Shown piece by piece: positions 41,899-50,446 of a stretch of 64,000 nt of DNA. The DNA comes from Halanaerobium saccharolyticum (lineage in GTDB: Bacteria > Bacillota > Halanaerobiia > Halanaerobiales > Halanaerobiaceae): assembly GCF_003259895.1 (NCBI RefSeq), contig NZ_QLME01000002.1, positions 155,489-219,488 of the forward strand. Direction: 5' to 3'. Below the pieces are notes generated by a model. The model was given only the letters and a program-made list of their open reading frames with translations, had not been told where the DNA came from and searched no databases. How positions within the stretch are numbered: position 1 is the first letter of the stretch; the number at the start of each line of letters is the position of its first letter. The position numbers and the translations under genes were made by a program.

Positions 41899-42657
41899 CT
41901 AATTAGAAAAGTTGATTTCGGAGATTGATTTAAATAGAATGATCAGGATAGAAATTCCGGCAGTGATTATTACTGCCATCCCAGGCGTCTGATAACTGAG
42001 CTGGGCTCCGATAATTCCAATATAGGCCCAGACAACTACCAGTCCAAAGGCGATATTTTTGTATTTATCCAGAATTTTAACTGCAATTGTAAGCCCCAGC
42101 AGAATTCCAATAATTGCTGCGATATTGAGAAAATTTGCCGGCCAATCAGATTTAAAATAAACCAGAACGGCCATCAGGTTTGCAATAAAAGCTACTGTAA
42201 CCCAGGCAGTATAAATACTGAATGGAAATTTAAGTCCCAGGTATTCAGTCAGAGAATAATTTTGATAATTATGCAGCCTTTTAAAAATCTGAAATAGTGA
42301 TAAAGGTAAAATTAAAATAACCAGCATAGAAAGATAAAGCCTCTGATGATGCCACAGATAAAGCCAGCTCATATTGGCTAAAGAAGCTATAATAAAATAG
42401 GGGCCAGTTGAAAATCTCTTTATAATTTCACTTTTTCCTGTAAACTGATAAATAATAAAAATGGTTAAAAAAAGATAAATTATTCCCCAGATTGAAAAGG
42501 TAAATCCTGCCGGAGTAAAGGGATTTTGGTATAAATCAGATACTGCTCCACTGGAAATTCCATTAATCGGTAGATAATTTGCCAGAAAGTTAACAAAGAT
42601 TGTGAGGAGTAAAAAGATCAGGTTAGCGATTTTAAGACCAGGTTTATTTTCTTGCAT
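41899..42657 (-). CDS. TspO/MBR-related membrane protein
   Basis: Membrane protein of 252 residues with about eight predicted segments, resembling long tryptophan-rich sensory (TspO-like) proteins of Firmicutes: NPFTPAGFTFSIWGIIYLFL near residue 50 and paired aromatic residues within the membrane segments. TspO proteins bind tetrapyrroles or cholesterol-like ligands; what this longer form does is unknown. Start at 42657 is preceded by GGGGTGAG on the minus strand. It follows the YibE/F gene after 19 bases on the same strand. It is convergent with trmO, and I see no strong terminator in the 86-base gap. Confidence 0.75.
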   Translation of the reverse strand: MQENKPGLKIANLIFLLLTIFVNFLANYLPINGISSGAVSDLYQNPFTPAGFTFSIWGIIYLFLTIFIIYQFTGKSEIIKRFSTGPYFIIASLANMSWLYLWHHQRLYLSMLVILILPLSLFQIFKRLHNYQNYSLTEYLGLKFPFSIYTAWVTVAFIANLMAVLVYFKSDWPANFLNIAAIIGILLGLTIAVKILDKYKNIAFGLVVVWAYIGIIGAQLSYQTPGMAVIITAGISILIILFKSISEINFSN

Positions 42658-42676
42658 AAGCTCACCCCTTTGATTT

Positions 42677-43804
42677 TTATTCAGAATCAAGTTTGTTATA
42701 CAAAACGGCAGCCGAAAAGGCTGTGATTGGAATTGTAATTATTAAACCAACTGTACCAGCCAGACCTCTAATGATTTCTGTAGCTACTAAGTCCATATTT
42801 ATTAGTTCAACCCAACCCTCGCTGAAGTGATAAAAAAGAATAAATAGGGATAGGGAACTGCCAGCATAAGCTAAAATAAGAGTGTTGGACATAGTGCCAA
42901 TAATATCTCTCCCTACCTGCAGACCTATTTTATATAATCTGCTGATAGATAACTTTTTGCTGTTTTTCCAGGTGGTTTCGGCAACTGAGGCAATAGACAT
43001 TGCTACATCAGTTACAGCTCCCAGGCTGCCGATAATAATTCCTGCAAAAAGAATTCCCTCAGGATCAAAATTGAGTTCTGATCCTAATAGAAGCCGGGCC
43101 TCTTCACTGCTTAAACCACTCAGTTCAACCAGCTGCCCAAAAACATAAGCCAGGACTCCGGCACAAATGACGCCAGCTGCAGTCCCAATAATCGCAGCCA
43201 GTGATTTTATTCTAAAACCACCGATTATTCCCTGAATAATCACAATTAAAACCAGAGATGTTAAAACTGCTGTCTGAATCGGAGCCGCCCCTTCTGCAAT
43301 CTGGGGAATCAAATAAAAGAAGATGATTCCCATGGTTAAAAGAAGAGCAGTGATAGTTCGAACCCCCTGCCTTTTGGCAATGATTAAAAGTAGAACCAGG
43401 GTAAGTGCTCCCAGATAAATTAATCCTCTTTCCCGCAGCAGATCCTGAAACTGCACATCAACAAGTTCTCCGTTTTCATAAAATGCCGCCAGAAGAATTC
43501 TATCTCCCTCTTCCAGCAGGTTTTCACCATAAATGCTGTTTCTCATAATATTATTTTCGATTTCTCTTATTTCGCCAGAATATGGCTCAGAAAAAATTTC
43601 AATTTGCAAATCCTGGCTGTATTTTATTCTGCCTTCCTTAAATCCCTCAGTTTCTACTTCCAGCACTTCTGCTTTTAAAGTTCCCTGTTCAAAATCGATG
43701 TTTTGATTAAATAAATCTTCATTTTCTGCTTGAGCAAAAATAAATGTATTATAAATGCTGACCAATAGACAGCCTAATAGAATTATTAAAACTATTCTTT
43801 TCAT
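42677..43804 (-). CDS. YibE/F family membrane protein
   Basis: Membrane protein of 375 residues with an N-terminal signal or anchor (LIILLGCLLVSIYNTFIF), an extracytoplasmic domain of about 120 residues, and then about eight membrane segments. The YibE/F signature is present (IIQGIIGGFRIKSLAAIIGT, IIIGSLGAVTDVAMSIASV, GRDIIGTMSNTLILAYAGSSL). Its function is not known; YibE/F proteins have been linked to export in Firmicutes. GAGAGAGG on the minus strand precedes the ATG. First gene of a minus-strand pair with the TspO-like protein. Confidence 0.88.
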   Translation of the reverse strand: MKRIVLIILLGCLLVSIYNTFIFAQAENEDLFNQNIDFEQGTLKAEVLEVETEGFKEGRIKYSQDLQIEIFSEPYSGEIREIENNIMRNSIYGENLLEEGDRILLAAFYENGELVDVQFQDLLRERGLIYLGALTLVLLLIIAKRQGVRTITALLLTMGIIFFYLIPQIAEGAAPIQTAVLTSLVLIVIIQGIIGGFRIKSLAAIIGTAAGVICAGVLAYVFGQLVELSGLSSEEARLLLGSELNFDPEGILFAGIIIGSLGAVTDVAMSIASVAETTWKNSKKLSISRLYKIGLQVGRDIIGTMSNTLILAYAGSSLSLFILFYHFSEGWVELINMDLVATEIIRGLAGTVGLIITIPITAFSAAVLYNKLDSE

Positions 43805-43957
43805 TTTCCAACCTCTCTCCAGTAAAAAAATTAAAAGTACTTAATATTTTAATACTTCTTTTTAAACCTGTTAAATCCTGCAAAGAGCTTATTAAATTAG
43901 TACATTATCATGTTAAAGAACAAAAGAAATAATTTTGAAAAAATTCACATAAAACTC

Positions 43958-43986
43958 TTGCCAAAGTGATTTTAAAGTAGTATAAT
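43958..43986 (+). promoter_or_regulatory. Strong promoter of a small-protein gene
   Basis: TTGCCA (43958-43963), 17-base spacer, TATAAT (43981-43986). The 623-base gap 43805-44427 otherwise holds the leader, small gene, terminator and next promoter listed below; 43805-43957 shows nothing clear beyond the upstream region of the minus-strand YibE/F gene. Confidence 0.85.
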
Positions 43987-43992
43987 CTAATT

Positions 43993-44095
43993 GAACCGAC
44001 AGAGAGTGAGTAGCGGAGTTATTATTAGGTCGGTGGACTTATTTTCTGGAACAAAGTAGATGTGCAGCGAGTATGTTCCCTAACAAAATTATTAA
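43993..44095 (+). promoter_or_regulatory. Structured 5' leader RNA of unknown class
   Basis: Two stems can be seen: ACCGAC (43997-44002) with GTCGGT (44029-44034) around a purine-rich loop containing GAGTGAGTAGCGGAG, and GGAACA (44047-44052) with TGTTCC (44076-44081). The leader is about 115 bases. I could not match it to a known riboswitch; it is too short and lacks the antiterminator sequence for a T-box. Confidence 0.45.
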
Positions 44096-44108
44096 GGGGG
44101 CATTACTA

Positions 44109-44243
44109 ATGAAAACTATTTTTAAGCACAAGCGCACTCACAAGGATCTTGTTAAGGCTAATGAACAATCTGAAGCTGATCAGAAACATGACAGACTTAA
44201 AAATAACGCCTTGATGGATTATTACATGATGGGCGGTTATTAA
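44109..44243 (+). CDS. Small protein of 44 residues, function unknown
   Basis: An open frame of 44 codons with an AAGGGGG ribosome binding site (44094-44100) nine bases before its ATG, its own consensus promoter, a structured leader and an intrinsic terminator. The product is highly charged in its first 34 residues (FKHKRTHKDLVKANEQSEAD) and ends in an aromatic, glycine-containing tail (DYYMMGGY). There is no signal peptide or membrane segment, and no family that I recognise. The complete single-gene transcription unit argues that it is real and possibly highly expressed. Confidence 0.75.
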   Translation: MKTIFKHKRTHKDLVKANEQSEADQKHDRLKNNALMDYYMMGGY

Positions 44244-44265
44244 AATCAAAGAGAAAAATTAAGAT

Positions 44266-44299
44266 CCCGGGGCAGTTTTGCTCCGGGTTTTTATTTTTA
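44266..44299 (+). terminator. Terminator of the 44-residue gene
   Basis: CCCGGGGC-AGTTTT-GCTCCGGG (one G-T pair) followed by TTTTTATTTTT. Confidence 0.9.
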
Positions 44300-44355
44300 T
44301 ATTAGCACTTTTTCATAATCTGAAATAACTTTCTGTATAGGATTAGCAGAATTCT

Positions 44356-44404
44356 TTGACTTCCTAAAATTGGACTGTTATAATTTTTGATGGAAGTGAT
44401 TCCA
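44356..44404 (+). promoter_or_regulatory. Promoter and LacI-type operator of the acetyltransferase gene
   Basis: TTGACT (44356-44361), 17-base spacer, TATAAT (44379-44384), then the palindrome TGGAAGTGATTCCA (44391-44404) at the transcription start. The palindrome is nearly the same as the two in front of the sugar operon. Confidence 0.85.
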
Positions 44405-44439
44405 TATAGAAATATTAAATATATGAGGTGGAAATAAAT

Positions 44440-45000
44440 ATGAAAAGCGAAAAAGAAATTATGTTAGCGGGAGAGATGTATAATCCCCAGAATGAAGAGC
44501 TTATGGAAGAAAGAAAAAAGGCTAAAAATCTTTGTTATAAGTATAATAATCTGGCACCTAGTGCTGAAGAAAAAAAGAAGTTAATTCTACAAAAATTATT
44601 AAAAACAGAAAAGAATCCCTATATTGAACCTAATTTTTATTGTGATTATGGCTATAATATTACAGTTGGAGAAAATTTTTATGCTAATCATAACTGTGTA
44701 TTTCTTGATGTTAATACAATTATCATCGGAGATAATGTAATGCTGGGGCCAGCAGTTCAACTTTATACTGCAACCCATCCGGTAGAAGAGAAGGAAAGGA
44801 ATTCAGGCAGAGAACTCGGTTTTCCCATAGTAATCGGAGATAATGTCTGGATTGGTGGAGGAGTGATAGTCCAACCCGGTGTAACTATTGGTGACAATTC
44901 TGTAGTTGGTGCTGGAGCAGTTGTAACTAAAGATGTACCTGCAAATGTGTTTGTTGGTGGTAATCCGGCCAAAATCATTAAAGAGATTGATAATAGTTAA
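44440..45000 (+). CDS. Sugar O-acetyltransferase (maltose acetyltransferase family, LbH fold)
   Basis: Transfers acetyl from acetyl-CoA to a sugar hydroxyl, 186 residues. It has the N-terminal Maa domain ([22 protein letters not shown]) and hexapeptide repeats forming a left-handed beta helix: [30 protein letters not shown] with the catalytic histidine, and a final [34 protein letters not shown] 44440 follows GAGGTGG. It has its own promoter and operator, and lies before the oligosaccharide importer, whose sugars or surplus products it may acetylate. Confidence 0.93.
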   Translation: MKSEKEIMLAGEMYNPQNEELMEERKKAKNLCYKYNNLAPSAEEKKKLILQKLLKTEKNPYIEPNFYCDYGYNITVGENFYANHNCVFLDVNTIIIGDNVMLGPAVQLYTATHPVEEKERNSGRELGFPIVIGDNVWIGGGVIVQPGVTIGDNSVVGAGAVVTKDVPANVFVGGNPAKIIKEIDNS

Positions 45001-45039
45001 TTATAGTGAGAAAGAATCTGAAAAAATTAATTAAATTGT

Positions 45040-45120
45040 TTGACTTTTTTAAATTCTATTGCTATAATTATTTTTGGAAGCGATTCCATTTTATTTTTAA
45101 TTTAATTGGAAGCGGTTCCA
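45040..45120 (+). promoter_or_regulatory. Promoter and tandem LacI-type operators of the oligosaccharide operon
   Basis: TTGACT (45040-45045), 17-base spacer, TATAAT (45063-45068). Two palindromes follow: TGGAAGCGATTCCA (45075-45088) and TGGAAGCGGTTCCA (45107-45120), 32 bases apart (three helical turns). The LacI-family gene at 48146 is the likely binder. Confidence 0.9.
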
Positions 45121-45152
45121 ATTATAATAAAATTTAGAGGGGGATTTATTAA

Positions 45153-46370
45153 ATGAAATATTTACGATCAATTATTTCAGTTTTACTGGTAGTAGTAATG
45201 GTTTTTGGTCTCAGTGCGGTGGGTTTTGCTCAGGAGGTTGAGCTGGAGTTTTTTCAGAACAAGAGGGAAGCTGTAGAAACTTTTGACAGGTTAATTGAAA
45301 AGTTTGAAAAAGAAAATCCGGATATCAATATTGAGCAGAATCATGTTCCTGATGCAGAAACAGTTTTAAAATCAAGGTTAACCAGAAATAATATACCTGA
45401 TATTATGGGTCTTGGTGGTAATTTTACTTATGGTCAGATAGCAGATGCCGGGATTCTGGAAAATTTTGATGATGCATCTTACTTAACAAGTACTCAGACA
45501 GCCTATAGAGAAATGCTGCAGGATTTACATGAAGGAAATTCCAATTACGGGATTCCATTTACAGCAAATGCAAATACAGTTTTATATAACAAAGACAAAT
45601 TTGATGAATTAGGACTTGATATACCCCAGACCTGGGATGAATTTATTGAAACAGCTGAAACTATTCAGGAAAATGATGGAACACCTTTTTATCTGACATT
45701 TAAAGATGCCTGGACCATTATGGTTCCCTGGAATTCACTGGCTGCAAATTTACAGGGAGAAAACTTTATTCAAAGAAGAAAAGACAATGAAGTTACATTT
45801 AAAGAGAATTATAAAAAGGTGGCAGAAAGAATTTATGAATTGTTAGATTACGGTCAGGATGATGTTTTTGGTTTTGGTTATAGTCAGGGTAATCAGGCTT
45901 TTGCCAATGGTGAATCATTTATGTATATTCAGGGAGTCTGGGCCATAAATCCTATTTTAGAATCAAATCCTGATTTAAATTTAGGAGCCTTTGCCCTGTC
46001 TGCAGTTAATGATGCAGCTGAAAATATGCTGGTTTCTGGAGTGGATACTGTTCTAACAATGAACAAAAACACTGATCACCCGGAAGCAGCTGAAAAATTT
46101 ATTAAATTCTTACTGGAAGAGGAAAATGCACAATTTTATATTGACCAGCAGATGACTTTCTCATCAGTGGAAAATGTTTTTCAAGAAGACCCAACAGTAG
46201 TTGACTTAAAGGAATATTTTGAAACCGGAAATATTGCTCCTTTCCCTGATCATTATTACCCTTCAGGAATGCAGGTTCCAAACCTGATTCAGGGTTTCTT
46301 ACACGAAGGAAATGTAGAAGAATTTTTAGAAGAGCTTGATTCTGAATGGAATAAAGTACAGTCAAGATAA
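45153..46370 (+). CDS. Sugar ABC transporter binding protein (family 1)
   Basis: Periplasmic binding protein for an oligosaccharide, 405 residues. The signal peptide (about 1-26, ending GFAQ-EVELEF) has no lipobox cysteine. Family 1 features: FEKENPDINIEQNHVPDAETVL, IPFTANANTVLYNKDKFDELG, and WDEFIETAETIQENDGTPFY. GAGGGGG precedes the ATG. The GH13 glucosidase at the end of the operon suggests a short alpha-glucoside such as a maltose, isomaltose or sucrose type sugar. A hairpin separates it from the permease genes, and no ATPase gene is in the operon. Confidence 0.93.
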   Translation: MKYLRSIISVLLVVVMVFGLSAVGFAQEVELEFFQNKREAVETFDRLIEKFEKENPDINIEQNHVPDAETVLKSRLTRNNIPDIMGLGGNFTYGQIADAGILENFDDASYLTSTQTAYREMLQDLHEGNSNYGIPFTANANTVLYNKDKFDELGLDIPQTWDEFIETAETIQENDGTPFYLTFKDAWTIMVPWNSLAANLQGENFIQRRKDNEVTFKENYKKVAERIYELLDYGQDDVFGFGYSQGNQAFANGESFMYIQGVWAINPILESNPDLNLGAFALSAVNDAAENMLVSGVDTVLTMNKNTDHPEAAEKFIKFLLEEENAQFYIDQQMTFSSVENVFQEDPTVVDLKEYFETGNIAPFPDHYYPSGMQVPNLIQGFLHEGNVEEFLEELDSEWNKVQSR

Positions 46371-46394
46371 GACAAAGTTACTGGAATTAAATAA

Positions 46395-46427
46395 AGGAGC
46401 CTCTTCTCACAATTGAGAGGGGCTTCT
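46395..46427 (+). terminator. Intercistronic hairpin after the sugar-binding protein gene
   Basis: AGGAGCCTCTTCTCA (46395-46409) pairs with TGAGAGGGGCTTCT (46414-46427) with one bulge and some G-T pairs. There is no long T-run, so transcript processing or partial attenuation is likely. Confidence 0.65.
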
Positions 46428-46451
46428 AACTTTAAGTGGGAGGAAATAGTG

Positions 46452-47315
46452 ATGAAAAAAACTTCATCTGCATTTTACTGGATGACAATTCCAGCTTTTA
46501 TATTATTTTTTGTTTTTCATACACTTCCGGCTCTGCAGGGGATATTTTATAGTTTTACAGATTATGTAGGTTTTGGAGATTATAGTTTTGTTGGGTTTAA
46601 AAACTTCACTAATCTGTTCAGTGATGGTCGAGCACTTGATGCTTATATTTTCACCTTTAAATTTGCTATTGTTTCAACAATTTTAGTTAACATTTTAAGT
46701 CTTTTAATTGCCTTAGGTTTAAATTCGAAAATAAAGCTTAAAAATACCTTTAGAGCAATTTATTTCGTGCCCTATATGTTAAGTATTTTAGTTGTTGGTT
46801 ATATATTTAATCATATTTTTACCTTTATTATACCGGAAATAGGACGTGGTCTGGGAATCGAGATACTGAGTAAAAATATTCTGGGAAATATGGATTTAGC
46901 CTGGATTGGAGTTGTGATTCTTGCTGTCTGGAATTCAAGCGGTTTTAATACTCTGCTTTATTTATCTGGTTTACAGACTGTTCCGGACGAATTATATGAA
47001 GTTGCTAAAATAGATGGTGCCGGAAAATGGGATCAATTTAAACATATTACTTTTCCTTTAATCGCTCCTTTCTTTACAATCAATATTGTAATTTCTATGC
47101 GGGGATTTTTAATGGTTTTTGATCACATAATGGCCTTAACTGAAGGTGGTCCTGGCCGGGCAACTGAATCGATAACTTTACTAATTTATAACGGTGGATT
47201 TATGGGCGGAGAATTTGCATATCAGACTGCTAATGCTGTAATCTTTTTATTAGTTGTCCTGGCTGTTTCGTTTTTTCAGATAAAAGTACTGCAAAAACGT
47301 GAGGTGAGTTATTAA
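46452..47315 (+). CDS. Sugar ABC transporter permease (MalF/UgpA type)
   Basis: First membrane subunit of the sugar importer, 287 residues with six membrane segments. Typical features: an opening AFYWMTIPAFILFFVFHTLP, SFTDYVGFGDYSFVGFKNF, and the EAA loop VPDELYEVAKIDGAGKWDQF. ATG 46452 follows GGGAGG (46439-46444); the longer frame from 46413 lies in the hairpin region. Its last base overlaps the start of the second permease gene. Confidence 0.93.
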   Translation: MKKTSSAFYWMTIPAFILFFVFHTLPALQGIFYSFTDYVGFGDYSFVGFKNFTNLFSDGRALDAYIFTFKFAIVSTILVNILSLLIALGLNSKIKLKNTFRAIYFVPYMLSILVVGYIFNHIFTFIIPEIGRGLGIEILSKNILGNMDLAWIGVVILAVWNSSGFNTLLYLSGLQTVPDELYEVAKIDGAGKWDQFKHITFPLIAPFFTINIVISMRGFLMVFDHIMALTEGGPGRATESITLLIYNGGFMGGEFAYQTANAVIFLLVVLAVSFFQIKVLQKREVSY

Positions 47316-48136
47316 TGAAGGGAAAAACAAACTGGTGGGCAACTGGACTGTTGCTTTTAGGATCATTTATTATTATAATACCTTTATATATGGCATTTAT
47401 AGTATCTCTAAAAAATCCGCAGCAGTTAGCAGAATCAATACTTGCAATCCCTGATTCATTTCAAATTTCTAATTATCTAAAAGCTATAGAAATGACTAAT
47501 TATTTTCAGAGTCTAATGAATAGTGCTTATGTCACTATTCCAACGGTTATCGTAGTACTTGGGGTTAATTCGATGGTTTCCTATGCAATAGCCAGAAATA
47601 TGGATAAAAAGTATTTTAAATTTCTATATTATTATTTTATTAGTGCTATGTTTATACCTTTTCCGCTAATTATGCTGCCGATTGTTAAGGAAATGGCAAT
47701 GTTAAGCCTTGATAATCTTAGTGGACTTATATTATTATATATTGTATACGCGTTACCTTTAAATGTTTTTATCTATGTAGGTTACATAAAATCTTTACCC
47801 CGGAGTATAGAAGAAGCAGCAATTATAGATGGTGCTAATGTCTGGCAGATTTTCTGGAGAATTATTTTTCCGGTTTTAAAACCGATTAATGCTACAATAG
47901 CAATCCTGACTGCCTTAAAAGCCTGGAACGACTTTTTGTTACCACTGCTGATGATCAGTGATCGTTCTAATATGACATTACCTTTAGTTCAACATGTTTT
48001 TCAGTCACAGTTTAGCACCAACTATAGCTTAGCTTTTGCTTCCTATATACTTGCTTTACTTCCGATGCTTCTGGTCTATATTGTTGCTCAGAAGAAAATT
48101 ATAAGTGGAGTTATGAGGGGATCAGTGAAAGGATAA
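47315..48136 (+). CDS. Sugar ABC transporter permease (MalG/UgpE type)
   Basis: Second membrane subunit, 273 residues and six membrane segments. It begins with WWATGLLLLGSFIIIIPLYM and has FIVSLKNPQQLAE and the EAA loop LPRSIEEAAIIDGANVWQIF, followed by LTALKAWNDFLLPLLM. It starts in the TAATG overlap with the previous gene and is followed nine bases later by the LacI-type regulator gene. The MalK/MsmK-type ATPase must come from another locus. Confidence 0.93.
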   Translation: MKGKTNWWATGLLLLGSFIIIIPLYMAFIVSLKNPQQLAESILAIPDSFQISNYLKAIEMTNYFQSLMNSAYVTIPTVIVVLGVNSMVSYAIARNMDKKYFKFLYYYFISAMFIPFPLIMLPIVKEMAMLSLDNLSGLILLYIVYALPLNVFIYVGYIKSLPRSIEEAAIIDGANVWQIFWRIIFPVLKPINATIAILTALKAWNDFLLPLLMISDRSNMTLPLVQHVFQSQFSTNYSLAFASYILALLPMLLVYIVAQKKIISGVMRGSVKG

Positions 48137-48145
48137 TTAATAATT

Positions 48146-49141
48146 ATGGCAAAAGATAAAGTAAATATTTATGATGTGGCAGAAAAAGCCGGTGTTGGGA
48201 TTGGAACTGTCTCTAGAGTTTTAAACAACAGCAGTAAAGTTAAGGATGAAACCAGAGATAAGGTTCTCAAGGTTATGAAAGAATTAAATTACAGGCCCAA
48301 TAAAGTTGCTCAGAATCTGGCCAGTCAGAAAGCAAATGCAGTTGGCGTTATTGTGCCGACATTTATTGATCACTTCTTTGTTGAGGTATTAAAAGGTATT
48401 CAGGATGCTTTAGAAGAGGAAAAAATAGATTTAGTTTTATATAAAATAGATAAAGATCAGCAGATGATGGATAAAATTTTAGACATTGTTCACAGCAAAA
48501 AGGTTGATGGAATTGCAGCAGTGACGATGGATATTTGTGAACACGACTACCAGACTTTATTAAAAGAAGATATTCCGGTTGTTTTAGCTGATGAAGATAG
48601 CCCGGATTTTCATTCTATTCATTTAGATGATGTAAAAGGTGCGGAAATGGCTGTTGAGTATTTAATTGAGCAGGGACATCAAAATATTTCTTTTGTCAAT
48701 GGCATTAAAGAAAGTCAGCATGGAATCAATCGTTTAAAAGGTGTAAAAAATATACTAGCAAAAAATAATCTCAGTTTAAATCCAGATCTGCTTAAGTTTG
48801 GAGATTTTCATACAGAAGATGGTTACCAGTCAATGCAGGAGATATTAGAACTGCCTGAGCCGAAATGGCCTTCCGCTGTGTTTGCTGCTTCTGATAATCA
48901 GGCAATTGGAGTTCTGCAGGCAATGGAAGAAAAATTTTTAACTGCTCCCGACGATATAGCGGTAGTTGGATATGATAATATCGAACTTGCTAAGTACTTA
49001 AAGTTAACAACTATCTGGCAGCCGATGTATCAGCTCGGGCACCTATCAATTGAAGTTTTATTAAAAGCAATTAATGGTGAATTAAATGAGATTTATCAGA
49101 AAGAGTTAGAGTTAAAATTAATTAAAAGAGAGACTGCTTAA
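48146..49141 (+). CDS. LacI family transcriptional regulator
   Basis: Repressor of 331 residues inside the operon it probably controls. The N-terminal helix-turn-helix (VNIYDVAEKAGVGIGTVSRV, residues 5-24) and hinge (NYRPNKVAQNLASQKANAVG) are followed by a periplasmic-binding-like sugar sensor domain. The three TGGAAGYGRTTCCA-type palindromes before the acetyltransferase and binding-protein genes fit the family, in which the central CG and symmetric half-sites are recognised. CcpA, a family relative, uses similar palindromes, so both could bind there. Confidence 0.92.
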   Translation: MAKDKVNIYDVAEKAGVGIGTVSRVLNNSSKVKDETRDKVLKVMKELNYRPNKVAQNLASQKANAVGVIVPTFIDHFFVEVLKGIQDALEEEKIDLVLYKIDKDQQMMDKILDIVHSKKVDGIAAVTMDICEHDYQTLLKEDIPVVLADEDSPDFHSIHLDDVKGAEMAVEYLIEQGHQNISFVNGIKESQHGINRLKGVKNILAKNNLSLNPDLLKFGDFHTEDGYQSMQEILELPEPKWPSAVFAASDNQAIGVLQAMEEKFLTAPDDIAVVGYDNIELAKYLKLTTIWQPMYQLGHLSIEVLLKAINGELNEIYQKELELKLIKRETA

Positions 49142-49216
49142 GCAAGATTGTTTAAGCAAAAGAATTTAATTATATTTGATATTTTAAAAAAATTTAAGCA
49201 GAGAAAAGGTGTAATT

Positions 49217-50422
49217 ATGAATAAACAAAAAAAGAAATATTTATTGATTGCGTTAATTTATATTGCTTTTATTTCCCTGGGGCTGCCGGATGGACTGCTG
49301 GGTGTTGCCTGGCCGGAAATGAGAAGTAGTTTTTCTCTGCCCCTTGATGCCCTGGGAATTATCTTAATTGGCTCAACTACAGGTTATTTGCTTTCCAGTT
49401 TTTTTAATGGCTTTTTTATCAAAAAGATTGGGGTGGCAGTTCTGCTGGCCCTCAGCTGTCTGGCAACCGGACTGGCTCTGATAGGATATACGCTGGCTCC
49501 ATTCTGGTGGCTTTTGCCGCTGCTGGCTGTTCTGGCCGGGATGGGAGCGGGAGCAATTGATGCTGGCTTAAATACCTATGTTGAGAAACATTTTAACGAA
49601 GGTTTAATGCAGTGGCTTCATGCCAGTTTTGGGGTAGGAATTACAATGGGTCCGATTATTATGGCCAATGGGATTAAATATTCTAATAGCTGGAGAACTG
49701 GTTATCTGATTGTCGGTACGGCTCAGCTAATACTTGCTTTAGTCTTTGTTTTAACCCTTTCTCTCTGGAAAGATCCAAAAAATAAAAAGACTGCCGGGAC
49801 TGATAAAAATAAAGAACAGGAGCAGGAAATGAAGTTGATCCAGACTTTAACCCATCTGCCTGCCTTAATGAGTATTCTCCTGTTTTTTATTTATACAGGA
49901 ATAGAAATGGCAATTGGCCACTGGACCTACACTTTATTTACAGAATCCAGAGGTATCAGTACAGCTCTGGCTGGATTCTGGGTTAGTACTTACTGGGGCT
50001 CCTTTACAGTAGGCAGAATCTTAGCTGGATTTTTAGCCTACAAATTTTTGAGTCGAAAAATTGCTAAATATGCAGCTGCTCTGGGTTTACTGGGAAGTAT
50101 CTTAGTTGCTGTCAATTTATCACAGTGGCTGTCACTGCTCGGGATTGCGATAACCGGAATTGCCATTGCCCCGATTTTTCCGGCTTTAATTTCCAGTACT
50201 TCCTATCGTGTTGGGAAGGAACATACAACAAATACAATTGGAATTCAGATTTCAGCTGCAGGACTGGGTGGAGCATTGCTTCCCGGACTGGCGGGGGTGC
50301 TGGCCCGTAATATTTCTCTGGAGATAATTCCTATTTTTATAACGATTTTATTTATTTTATTTTTAACAATCAATAATTTGATTAAAAAAGTAACAGATAA
50401 AGCTGCAGAAAAAGCAGCTTAA
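49217..50422 (+). CDS. Major facilitator superfamily sugar transporter (FucP/GlcP-like)
   Basis: Twelve-segment membrane carrier of 401 residues. The N-terminus (FISLGLPDGLLGVAWPEMRS) is typical of the FucP/GlcP-like branch of MFS sugar carriers in Firmicutes, as are AGMGAGAIDAGLNTYVEKHF and WLHASFGVGITMGPIIM. Start ATG 49217 follows AAAGGTG; the longer frame from 49148 has no ribosome binding site. It lies between the regulator and the glucosidase, so it may export or import the sugar released by the glucosidase. GC-richer codon use (CTG, GCC) than in the neighbouring genes is visible. Confidence 0.88.
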   Translation: MNKQKKKYLLIALIYIAFISLGLPDGLLGVAWPEMRSSFSLPLDALGIILIGSTTGYLLSSFFNGFFIKKIGVAVLLALSCLATGLALIGYTLAPFWWLLPLLAVLAGMGAGAIDAGLNTYVEKHFNEGLMQWLHASFGVGITMGPIIMANGIKYSNSWRTGYLIVGTAQLILALVFVLTLSLWKDPKNKKTAGTDKNKEQEQEMKLIQTLTHLPALMSILLFFIYTGIEMAIGHWTYTLFTESRGISTALAGFWVSTYWGSFTVGRILAGFLAYKFLSRKIAKYAAALGLLGSILVAVNLSQWLSLLGIAITGIAIAPIFPALISSTSYRVGKEHTTNTIGIQISAAGLGGALLPGLAGVLARNISLEIIPIFITILFILFLTINNLIKKVTDKAAEKAA

Positions 50423-50446
50423 ATAATTATAAGTGGAGGTTTAAAA

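Noticed and set aside
43993-44095. T-box or manganese riboswitch in the leader of the 44-residue gene
   Set aside because: GAGTGAGTAGCGGAG looked suggestive, but the T-box antiterminator (TGGNACCGCG) and the conserved parts of the manganese motif are missing, and the leader is too short for a T-box.
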